Below, one piece after another: positions 57,401 through 64,000 of a stretch of DNA of 64,000 nucleotides. The stretch spans positions 35,180 to 99,179 of the forward strand of contig CAVZNR010000043.1 in NCBI GenBank assembly GCA_963776675.1. Reading direction: 5' to 3'. The stretch is from Hyphomicrobium_A sp963776675. GTDB taxonomy: Bacteria > Pseudomonadota > Alphaproteobacteria > Rhizobiales > Hyphomicrobiaceae. Numbering within the stretch: position 1 is the stretch's first letter; every line of letters begins with the position of its first letter. Under the pieces are notes generated by a model. That model did no database searches. It was not told the origin of the DNA and saw nothing but the letters and a program-made list of their open reading frames with translations. A program made the position numbers and the translations under genes.

Positions 57401-58509
57401 CCATAGGCGACCAGCGCTTCTGTCCGCCGACTGCGCGCGATTTGGAGGAGCGTATCGGGCCCTTGCCTCCGCGCGAAAAGGCCGAGGACAAGGAAGACGA
57501 TAAGTCCGAGAAGGAGGACGAAGACGACTTCGTGTGTCCGAGTGGTTGGACGAAAACGCCGAAGCCCGGCAAGTGCTGCCCGCACGGCACCAGCTGGGAC
57601 GGCGAGCGCTGCGGACGCGAAGGCAACGGCCCGGATGAGCCCAGCCAGTCAACGATCGAATGCTGGAGTGGCTGGGAGAACATCGAGGCCAAGGAGACGA
57701 AGTCCTACATACGTAAGGGCTACAAGGTCCGCGCGCGACGTGAAGGCAACCAGACGATCTGGTGCGCACATCGGCAAACCACTCCTCCTCCGCCGCCTCC
57801 GGCCGTCACTCCCGAGTGCTGGAGCAACTGGCAGAAGATTGATGCCGAGGACACGAAGGCTTTCATCAAGAAGGGCTACAAGGTCCGGCCGCGCCGCGAA
57901 GGCAACCAGACCATCTGGTGCGCCCAACGTGGTGAGGAGCCTCCTCCTCCGCCACCTTCAACGACGCCTCCGCCTTCAACGGACACCCCTCCGTCTCAGG
58001 AGCAACTCCGGTGCTGGAGCGGCTGGTTCGAGATCGGTGGCAAGGAGGTCAGGTCCTACAAGCGCAAGGGCTACAAAGTCAGCCGCCGCCGGAAGGGCAA
58101 GCGTCGCATCTGGTGCGCGAAGGAGGACAACCGTCCGGCGCCCCAGGTGACGCCGCCGCCTACGCAGCCAACTCCGACGCTGCCCAATTGTCCGCCACCC
58201 GCGGTCGGCAAGTTCCCCTTCTGCTCGTGCGGGTCTGGCTATACGGGCAAGTGGCCGAAGTGCCGGGAGATCGAGCGGACCAACCCTCGCGATGAGTGCA
58301 TCAAGAAGGGATGGCGGTGGACCCGCGGCAGAGGCTGCATCAACCCGAACAGAGGCGGCAACACCAATAATGACAATGGCGGAGCATGCCCATCTGGCTA
58401 CATCGGCAAAAAGCCGAACTGCAAGAGGCTGAACATTCCGCTCAAGCAGAAGGACAAGCAGAACCTCAAGAAGCTCTTCGACGCCTTGCAGGGTTTGAAG
58501 AAGCACTGA
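54472..58509 (+). CDS. Giant multi-domain secreted protein: beta-propeller, DUF11-like repeats, Cys-rich tail
   Basis: About 1,330-1,345 residues. The true start is probably ATG 54519 with GGGGG upstream; removing one A at 54533-54535 joins MSAQT to IVARGLFALRDALATLIV, an ideal signal peptide. Without that, the frame opens at GTG 54472. Residues ~50-540 look like a beta-propeller (FAIALDDGDE, GDIVYDRATRQFFVSD, SDIAFDNQGAMYVAQRGG). Three DUF11-like beta domains follow (starting near NLTLTKVAQPKECW, NLEIQKWKLRDHC and NLQLEKSADPSSC), each with four cysteines. After an acidic linker come three CW repeats, then C-x2-GYTGKWPKC and CPSGYIGKKPNC units and a Lys-rich helix. It is probably a surface protein. 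Confidence 0.85.
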   Translation: MPLSAAYRIWRISGGSCPPKQIVARGLFALRDALATLIVAAACVMVFVSGPVRAQPLEKGDAIITGFSGIKKSDSAPGGDPLDETFIDLDGASVQIQKPEPKGPPDGQMISAPATFKAKASEVGQVFAIALDDGDETAGEEAIPNIYLGATSAFGIQIVIPDSDGDGRPERVTNGHPNAEWMPGQFGPDGGPGSIWKVDGKTGAISLFATIPGNTGAGIGDIVYDRATRQFFVSDLDTGFIHRLSGDGTPIDVFDHGETGRAAAELPVVADDGKGMDIQSPEFDALNSDTWGLAPPERRVWGLGLHGGRLYYAVASGPEIWSVGINLDGSFAGDPRREIEVIGTPGNFPISDIAFDNQGAMYVAQRGGIKGSWDYSAFTEPKKSVVFRFKRELPDDTETPGTWNPIPDEYAVGFPPDYRNTSGGIALGYGYDELGQVFPGTCGQTVWTTGDNLRLSEEFAAELASGGPASVHGLQGNDRTLIRPDNVPPAVAYFVHYDGTPEDPEKIGHVGDVEVLQPCANEGPAAELVYELPPWKDGVPSAPSQPAPTEALNLTLTKVAQPKECWAGGMGWECGYTIRVSNTSSSAYFGDITLTDWLPDPPPGTVMHFSPQPPWNCTMLSRSEYQCTHPAAVLYPGDSVDLFVTVESPADDPRCYVENAARMEWAAGGGDSDPADDVAFASATIPSAPCAAPPPEGEKSNLEIQKWKLRDHCSVLDHGYGCGYVVQVTNTGPGIFNGTIEIDETLSAAATAAFSPSWSCSGGGSNYHCTYAGASLSPGDSVFMAVAVQVPETIGQCELGNRASVVSPAGGSDQNTNAGDDSATAAIIIPASACIGTTTNLQLEKSADPSSCTVYNKGWTCAYSIKITNRGPGLHDGPIEIEDSWTDVPAGWQQQLPFSWACNTTSPPDFRCTTPAVRLAPDQFVQETVWIWTPASVGGACQLGNTALIVQPAPGSPQNTDSSDDKDDAIASFPPQTIGDQRFCPPTARDLEERIGPLPPREKAEDKEDDKSEKEDEDDFVCPSGWTKTPKPGKCCPHGTSWDGERCGREGNGPDEPSQSTIECWSGWENIEAKETKSYIRKGYKVRARREGNQTIWCAHRQTTPPPPPPAVTPECWSNWQKIDAEDTKAFIKKGYKVRPRREGNQTIWCAQRGEEPPPPPPSTTPPPSTDTPPSQEQLRCWSGWFEIGGKEVRSYKRKGYKVSRRRKGKRRIWCAKEDNRPAPQVTPPPTQPTPTLPNCPPPAVGKFPFCSCGSGYTGKWPKCREIERTNPRDECIKKGWRWTRGRGCINPNRGGNTNNDNGGACPSGYIGKKPNCKRLNIPLKQKDKQNLKKLFDALQGLKKH
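57661..58122 (+). repeat. Three CW-type repeats within the giant protein
   Basis: Three ~38-residue units begin at 57661, 57817 and 58012. Each opens CWS(G/N)W, has a K(S/A)(Y/F)-x-(R/K)KGYKV middle and closes (T/R)IWCA. They are linked by Pro-rich spacers. The FecR protein at 1.6-3.1 kb carries one related copy (CWDGWKQVP ... RTIRCAHR), followed as here by WP repeats and a Lys-rich end. Confidence 0.8.
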
Positions 58510-58519
58510 CGCAAAGAGC

Positions 58520-58557
58520 GGCGGCGCCCCGTTGATCGGGGGCGCCGCCCATTTTGT
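58520..58557 (+). terminator. Terminator after the giant protein
   Basis: Stem GGCGGCGCCCC (58520-58530) pairs with GGGGCGCCGCC (within 58538-58550) around a 7-base loop. It is followed by ATTTTGTT. It begins 11 bp after the stop. Confidence 0.8.
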
Positions 58558-58588
58558 TCAGCACTGAGGATGACATTAGGAGACTGGA

Positions 58589-59502
58589 ATGCCTCCGCAT
58601 CTGCGATCTCTCACGCGCAAATTGGCATTGCTGGCAAGCGGACTCTGCATGTTGTCGAGCAGCGCTGGTCTGGCAGAGATTCACACGTCTCGCGGCACGC
58701 GCTCGTCACCGGCACACCATGTCGAGCGCATTGCGCAAGCCGCTCCCGATTCGCGCGAGACCGAGAAGACGTTCTGGGACGCCGTGAAAGACAGCGGTGA
58801 TCCCGACATGATCGATGCTTATCTCGCAAGCTATCCCAACGGCAGGTTCGCCGAACAAGCGCGAGCGAAGCTCGGTGAGCTGCGCGGTGAGACAGAGCAA
58901 CAGCCGAAGAGCGCGGAGAGCATCGAGCCGAAGCGGTTCGACAATCCTGAAATCGATGGCGTCCGCCTCGATTCGCGCCCGGCGGCGGGAAAGGAGTTCG
59001 ACGTGGACGGCGTCGGAGACGCTTTCTGTCAGCGTATGGGCTATCCGGGAAAGATCGACTACCGCGTGGCCGACGTGCGCCGGACGATCGCGATCGAGGA
59101 CGGCACCAGGTTCAGAAACAAGAAGAATACGTACTCATCCTTCCGTTTCATTGAGTGCGGGTATCGGCCTGCGCCGCCCGCGCGCTGACCATCAGTTCGA
59201 AGGAACTTGGGCGTCGCGCTCTGCGATTTGCGGATCGGGCGTCGGCAAGATCAAGCGCAGATCGGATCGCATTGTGCGCATTCCCTCGGCAGATCGCAGC
59301 GAATACTTCCGGCTCGGGTACGGATACGATTGCGGGCCATTGCAGATCACAGGGAGCACCGCCACCGCAAATTGCAAGACATTCTACTTTCCGAAGGGAG
59401 CGCCGGAGGATTCAGGTCCGCTCAGAGTTCAATGCCGAGGGCGACAGAATGACGGGTCGGGGACCCGACGGCGTCGAGCTCGCGCTGAGGAGATGTGAGT
59501 AG
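58589..59502 (+). CDS. Secreted protein with FWDAVKDS helical module (two frameshifts as sequenced)
   Basis: Reconstructed length 303 residues once two extra bases are removed. The signal peptide is LALLASGLCMLSSSAGLA. Residues ~50-95 carry EKTFWDAVKDSGDPDMIDAY then LASYPNGRFAEQARAKL, a repeat-like helical module known from caspase-family and other Hyphomicrobiales secreted proteins. A middle segment ends FRFIECGYRP. The first frame stops at 59188, but the +1 frame continues with FEGTWASRSAICGSGVGK. A second +1 break near 59420 leads to SEFNAEGDRMTGRGPDGVEL. The last part is homologous to the tail of the next gene (LSGRGPDGARLILAPCN). Confidence 0.65.
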
Positions 59503-59514
59503 GAGGGTTGGAAC

Positions 59515-60154
59515 ATGTTAGCGGCACTAGGGCGCGCTTTGGGCTCTGTAGTCTATCGTGCTGCAGTGCTCCGTTCTGGTTGCGGGAGGCGCCGGCGTCT
59601 CGGCACTAGGGTCGGGTGCTCTGGCCGGAGACAGTCTCAGGATTGCGCAAGCCGATCCCGATTCGCGCGAGGCCGAGAAGACTTTCTGGGACGCCGTGAA
59701 GGACAGCGGCGATGAAGACATGCTCGAGGCCTATCTCGAAAGCTTTCCTCATGGGGCATTCGCGAGAGAGGCACGCGTGAAGCTCAACGAGCTCAGAGGC
59801 ACGCCAGGACTTGGTGTGCCCGTCGCCCATCCCTTTACCGGAAAATGGGCAACGGAGCAGAGGGTCTGTGATGCCAGCGGGCTCGAGACGAGAAAGTTGA
59901 TGGAAAGTGGGGAGCGTCTCGTACTGTTCGGCGCCGCCAATACAGCCCAGTTCTACGGGCCGCTCGGTTACATTTGCAGGTCCGTCAAAATCGCGGGATC
60001 GGGCGATACGTTTTCCTTTGCGGCCCATTGCAAGGGACGTCGATGGAAGGAGGACCAATATTCCGAGGGAGAGCTAAAGCTCGACGGTGATGGCAAGCGA
60101 TTGTCGGGGCGGGGGCCCGATGGAGCTCGGCTGATTTTGGCTCCGTGTAACTAA
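59515..60154 (+). CDS. Secreted paralogue with FWDAVKDS module (frameshifted start as sequenced)
   Basis: Reconstructed length 212 residues. ATG at 59515 has AGGAGGG eight bases upstream. The +1 frame from about 59560-59585 then reads SVLVAGGAGVSALGSGALAG, completing the signal peptide. The mature part: EKTFWDAVKDSGDEDMLEAY, FPHGAFAREARVKLNELRG, then FTGKWATEQRVCDASGLE and RLSGRGPDGARLILAPCN. Cysteines in VCDAS, YICRS, AHCKG and APCN suggest two disulfides. It is a paralogue of the preceding gene without its middle segment. Confidence 0.65.
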
Positions 60155-60292
60155 GCTGTGCCGGCGGGAACGTTTCAGATCATTGAACCAAATCGCGTGC
60201 CACCGCGACCAAGGCCCAGGCCCCTGAAGGGAGGCCGGCGCGCTTTGGGCGAATCCCATCGCACGTCTTGAGCAAATCGATGGGAGATTGCG

Positions 60293-60661
60293 ATGCTGGT
60301 CTCTGGAGAAAAACGCACCGTCGCGATGATTGCGACGCTGCTGCTCGTGGCTCTGCTGTTCGGGACTCAGGGCGTGCGCGCCATGCCGTTCGGTCAGGCG
60401 CTCAAATCGGAAACGCGGACGCTAGTCGTGCACGTCGACAAGATCCGCCCGGACTACTTCACCGGTTGGCAGAACGTCGGCAACCCCTACTACTTCGAGA
60501 ACTGCTGGTGGCAGCACCAGCAATACTTCGCCAACGGGCGCCCAATACGCGACGCGGTGCGCAACAAGAAGAACTCCTGTCCGGGCCTGAGCTATGGGGC
60601 TGAGAGCATCCGCCGTCCCGTTCCTTCGCTCAGCTCCAGGCCGCATGTGATCGGCCGCTGA
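60293..60661 (+). CDS. Hypothetical secreted protein
   Basis: 122 residues. Signal peptide TVAMIATLLLVALLFGTQGV, cleavage near VRAMPF. The mature part has an aromatic stretch (DYFTGWQNVGNPYYFENCWW) and a second Cys (NSCPGLS). Not recognised. It is followed by a strong terminator. The start at 60293 has GGGAG upstream. Confidence 0.6.
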   Translation: MLVSGEKRTVAMIATLLLVALLFGTQGVRAMPFGQALKSETRTLVVHVDKIRPDYFTGWQNVGNPYYFENCWWQHQQYFANGRPIRDAVRNKKNSCPGLSYGAESIRRPVPSLSSRPHVIGR

Positions 60662-60686
60662 GCCCCGCCAGCGAGCTCAACGTAAA

Positions 60687-60717
60687 GGCCGCGTCCGCTT
60701 TCGACGCGGCCTTCTTT
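60687..60717 (+). terminator. Rho-independent terminator
   Basis: A 9-bp perfect stem (GGCCGCGTC / GACGCGGCC) with a 7-base loop is followed by TTCTTT. It begins 25 bp after the stop of the gene at 60293-60661. Confidence 0.85.
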
Positions 60718-60838
60718 GCGCGCGCTCTCAATTCCTCACCGGCTTGAACCTTTTCGCGGCTCGGCGCGACCCACTGATCAAGGCCCGCGAATTGGCGGGA
60801 TTCTTCGATTGCAGCTTCAGATTTCCGGGAGATGGACA

Positions 60839-62719
60839 ATGTTCAAGACAGCTTCTCGCACTCTCTTCGTGCTCAAGCCGGCAGCATTGGTCTGCTGCTT
60901 CGCGCCAGCCCTCATTCCCCCGGCGCTCGCTGCAGACCTCACTCACCTGAGGCCGGGGCGCCTGAATGCACTCGGTGCGCTTCGTGGCGCGAGCCCAAAC
61001 GCCCTCAATAGCGCCCTGTCACGGCACGCCGTACCCGCGCCGACCCATCGTCGCCCCAACGTACAGATTGCGCCACCAAACCGCGGGCAGGGCACGGCAA
61101 CGAACCGCAGCCCGACCTACCGCATTCCGTCAACCGGCAGGCGGCCGAGCCTGTCGGGCATGATCAACCGATTGAACTCCATGAACGGGCACGTCGCGCC
61201 GAGGCGACCGTCAGGCACGCACAACTCGCCCGGCTCGCACCACCGCTTCGTGGACCGGGTTCGACGCATTGCATTCGCACCGGCCCGACAAGAGGGAGCA
61301 CGCGGCCCATGGTGGCCGGCGGCGCGACCGCAGCTGCAATCCGCGCACTCGCAGACAAGCGCAACGAAGGCTCGCGCGTCATCGACAAGGTTGGCGGCGC
61401 GCCGACGCTTCAGGAGAAGATCGCTGCAAAGATTGCCGCGCGCGCTGCGATGGAAAAGATGGCCGCTGCCAAGGACGATCAGAAGGACAACATCATGATC
61501 GACCCGGGTCTCGCCGATGCCGTCAAAGATCCGCGCGAAGAGATCACAGAAGCGGTCACCGGGGCCGGAGACGATGGCAAGCAAGTCGAAATCGTCACCG
61601 GGGCGCAGCAGGTCTACAACCCCAACATCCGGACCGCGGGTGGCGATGGGCCTTCTATCGTCACCACAAAAACAGAGACGTATGTCAGCACCGTGCGGAC
61701 AGACGAGCCGGATGGAACGCAGAAGTCTGATGGCGATAAGGGACCGTATGACGAGTTCCGCGAGCAAGCGGCAGCGGCGTCGAACGCAACTCCGAACCCT
61801 GGTGGCACGACGGTCGTGACGACCGTGCCGCTAGCGCATGATAAATTGGACATCATCAAGGACAACGCCGCCTTGCGCGTTCCCGTCATTCCCGGCGATG
61901 GCAGGCCCGGCGGCAAGGGCGCAATCGAGCTCTTCCCCGGCTGGCTGGGACGTGCGCCGAGTCTCGTAGGGCCCGATGGCACAGAGTGGACAGAGCCGGC
62001 AGGCACCACGCCGTCGTATTCCGATCCCGACCTCGACAGGTCTCAAACGGACCAAGCCAATGGCTCGAATGATGAGCCCAGCGGCCTATCTATGGTGGGC
62101 AGCGCATCGGCGGCCGTCGGTACCCGCCGCGGAGAGGCTCCATCGTCCGGCGGCCGCTCCCCCGGAAGCTACGTCATGCAAGACGGCGGCAGCGGCAGCA
62201 TGACCTTTACACAAGCCGAGGCTGATGCCGCCGCAGGAAAGAAGGAGGAGGACGGCGCAATTGTCGTTCTACGAAGACGGAAGCAGCAACAGCTATGCCC
62301 ACTACGAGTCTGGATCGGTAACGGTGGAGTCGTACGACGCAAACGGCGACGCCACGCAGCTTACCATATCCATCCTAATAAGGACATCGTTGTGATTAAC
62401 TATAATGATGATGCGTGCACCCCCACCGCGACGTCGACGGCGCGGCCGGACCATGGAGGACGGAGGCAAAAGTGATCTGGGCTCCGTGATCAACCGCGAG
62501 CAGACCGGCCAGCGCAATCCGGCTGAAACCACCGGTGGCGTTGTGTTCATCAACGGAATGCCCGTTGGACGGCTCCTGACCGGTGACAACGGCCGCAACT
62601 GCCAGTTGGCCAAGTGCAACGACACCAACGACTGGTTCGGCGGCAGCGTCAACTTCTCAGAGGCGCCCAATCCGTTCGGACTGTTCGACCGCGTCGTAAA
62701 TCCTTCGCCTCGGTCCTGA
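60839..62719 (+). CDS. Hypothetical secreted protein with low-complexity middle (four frameshifts as sequenced)
   Basis: The signal peptide is FVLKPAALVCCFAPALIPPA then LAADL, after ATG 60839 with GGGAGA eight bases upstream. The first frame is convincing to about 61270. The frame from 61309 carries a long Asp/Gly/Thr-rich part (DDQKDNIMIDPGLADAVKD; TGAQQVYNPNIRTAGGDG). Around 62255-62370 a third frame reads LSFYEDGSSNSYAHYESGS then VTVESYDANGDATQL. The last frame begins near 62460 (KSDLGSVINREQTGQRNPAE) and ends SEAPNPFGLFDRVVNPSPRS. Net shift is zero, so total length is about 626 residues. Whether this is decay or sequencing noise is open. Confidence 0.5.
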
Positions 62720-63395
62720 GGCGATCGAGCGGCGGAGGCTTCGGTCTCCGCCGCGCTGCGTTTGTCACATTATGATCTCTAATTGTCCCCTGCGCGTCGA
62801 TGATGTAGCACCGGGCGGCTATGCAATGGATCGTGCGACCATCCGGCAGAAGAAGACCGGCAGGCGGTGCATCTCGAGCTGACAGACCAACCGCGTCGGG
62901 CCATCGACGCGTACCTGAGGTTGGGCACAGCGAAACAGAAGTACACCAGCGAGCGAAAGAATTCGCCGCGTCACGTCCGATGGGTCAGGAGCACTCGACA
63001 GTCGTCGCGCGACTCCGGCGGATTTACTCCGAACATCGGACATGGCCGGCGACGGGACGGCCGTCGCCCATCATGGGGTAGCCGATGTCCGTTTCTGGGA
63101 TGAAGCGCTCGGCGCCTCTTCATCGGACCATCGTCGGCCGGTCATCAGCCTCGATGTCTGTTCATGTATACTCACGCCAGAAGGCGGCGGCTTTGCCTTT
63201 AGCGACTTTTATGTCGGCACTCGTCCGAAAGCTGCCGTCAGGGCCACGACGGCGAACGGCCAATTTCGGTCGTGAGGTGCGACCACATCGACAGCATCGA
63301 CCCAAAGCGGACATCGGCAAACGCTGAACACCTTAAACAACAGATCAAATGGTGGGTTTCGAAGTTCTAGCCACCCGGGCGCCTCCCCAACAATT
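62720..63395. other. No supported gene
   Basis: About 680 bp with short frames on both strands but no domain, signal peptide or ribosome-binding site. It may contain decayed sequence continuous with the TPR remnant to its right. Confidence 0.45.
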
Positions 63396-63570
63396 CTAGA
63401 ACTCTTTCGCGCGTCGGTTCGACGGCTCAATCTCAAGCGCCTTGCGGAAGTCCGCTATAGCACGATCCGGCTCGTCCTTCTTTTGGGCTTTGCCGAGATA
63501 CCGGACTTCGGCTCACCGGCTGTAGGCGGTTCCGATGTTCGCATTCACAAAGTCAGCTCTTCCCTCAGAA
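63396..63570 (-). pseudogene. Remnant of a TPR-repeat protein
   Basis: Read leftward, the frame gives NANIGTAYSR, an in-frame TGA at 63513-63515, then AEVRYLGKAQKKDEPDRA then IADFRKALEIEPSNRRAKE and a stop at 63396. RAIADFRKALEIEPSN is a clear tetratricopeptide consensus. The internal stop and short extent mark it as a fragment, perhaps of an adenylate cyclase or similar TPR protein. Confidence 0.5.
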
Positions 63571-63619
63571 GCCGCCGACTGGTGCACTTCCGAGTTTGGG
63601 CTAGCAACGGACGTGGGCC

Positions 63620-63880
63620 TCATTCCGCATCGTACTTGATCCTCCTCCGCAGCAGAGAATGGAACGGTCGTTCATCGGCTGAGAGGCTGGTCGGCTCGAT
63701 ATGATCGAGCCGGGCTTTCGAGCTGATCAGGAGCGTCGATCTGCGCAGCTTTGGGCCAGTTCCCGGATGGCTCAAGCAGGCCTGCAAAGTCAGTTCGATG
63801 TCCGACCGAGTATGTTCGACGAACCGTTGGAACTCATTGGCGTACTGAAGGTTTTCTGGGGACAGGCGGACCAAAGACAT
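63620..63880 (-). CDS. Possible small hypothetical protein
   Basis: 86 residues starting MSLVRLSPENLQYANEFQRF. The composition is protein-like and not the Arg/Pro/Ala bias of shadow frames. There is no signal peptide and no clear ribosome-binding site; a start 12 codons upstream (63916) is also open. Not recognised. Confidence 0.3.
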   Translation of the reverse strand: MSLVRLSPENLQYANEFQRFVEHTRSDIELTLQACLSHPGTGPKLRRSTLLISSKARLDHIEPTSLSADERPFHSLLRRRIKYDAE

Positions 63881-63932
63881 TTCCGGCGCACCCCGAGCGG
63901 CCATACTGGCCGGCAAACTCGGGGGACGACGG

Positions 63933-64000
63933 ATGCCGAAAGGCAGAATTGCTTCATTTGCGGCCGCTGTGCTTTTGGGATGCGCGTCGGCGTTCCTTCC
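63933..64000 (+). CDS. Lipoprotein, 5' end only (continues past the window)
   Basis: ATG at 63933 with GGGGGA upstream. The product begins MPKGRIASFAAAVLLGCAS, a lipoprotein signal with lipobox LLGC. The frame is open to the window end. No domain can be seen. Confidence 0.55.
   Translation, partial: MPKGRIASFAAAVLLGCASAFL

Overview
The window reads as a high-GC chromosomal segment of an alphaproteobacterium, most likely of the order Hyphomicrobiales. This is inferred from the rplM-rpsI-argC gene order, the imelysin/di-heme oxidase locus, short inverted-repeat elements of a kind common in that order, and the style of its small secreted proteins. No rRNA, tRNA, CRISPR array, prophage or intact insertion sequence was seen.

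Layout. 0-3.3 kb holds secreted proteins: a pentapeptide-repeat protein and a FecR-domain protein with a Cys-rich tail. 3.3-3.9 kb is non-coding and ends in an inverted-repeat element. 3.9-11.1 kb is a set of minus-strand metabolic genes: NmrA-like, FAD oxidoreductase, esterase, a small ribbon-helix-helix-like protein, a membrane protein, CoA-binding, VOC, crotonase and a secreted protein. 11.5-15.6 kb is core: ribosomal proteins L13 and S9, a TerC-type membrane protein, argC, and heme A synthase. 15.6-24.1 kb is an exopolysaccharide locus: polysaccharide deacetylase, Wzz/kinase-like protein, export lipoprotein, GT4 glycosyltransferase, WcaJ-type priming transferase and O-antigen ligase. 24.1-30.5 kb is an iron-related locus with three imelysins, a di-heme oxidoreductase and DUF1513. 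30.6-32.6 kb has a secreted Ntn-type amidase and a DUF1097 membrane protein.

32.7-42.5 kb is a pentose-phosphate block: ROK glucokinase, tkt, gnd, zwf, HAD phosphatase, tal and pgi on the minus strand, with pgl divergent. zwf, gnd and HAD overlap by 1 to 4 bases, so these three steps are probably translationally coupled. A P3A proton ATPase, a SLATT-like 2TM protein, an alginate-export-like porin and cobA follow. 48.3-49.4 kb is a scar: the last ~40 codons of an assimilatory nitrate reductase, a truncated hydrolase and a piece of a type I restriction subunit lie side by side.

49.4-62.7 kb is almost entirely secreted or envelope-directed products. It centres on an operon of ECF sigma factor, membrane anti-sigma factor and subtilisin-like protease, followed by a PDZ protein, a ~1,330-residue multi-domain protein and several small exported proteins. 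The same short Cys-rich module (C-x2-G-x2-G-x-W-P-x-C) occurs in the FecR protein, the subtilase and the giant protein. This shared module, plus the propeptide-like periplasmic domain of the anti-sigma factor, is the most promising candidate for something undescribed.

Caveat on sequence quality. At least nine genes, including the housekeeping gene pgi, are interrupted by frameshifts that are restored by removing (mostly) one base. The bias toward one extra base, several times inside a short homopolymer, points more to insertion errors in the assembly than to real gene decay. Coordinates of those genes are given for the reconstructed full length.
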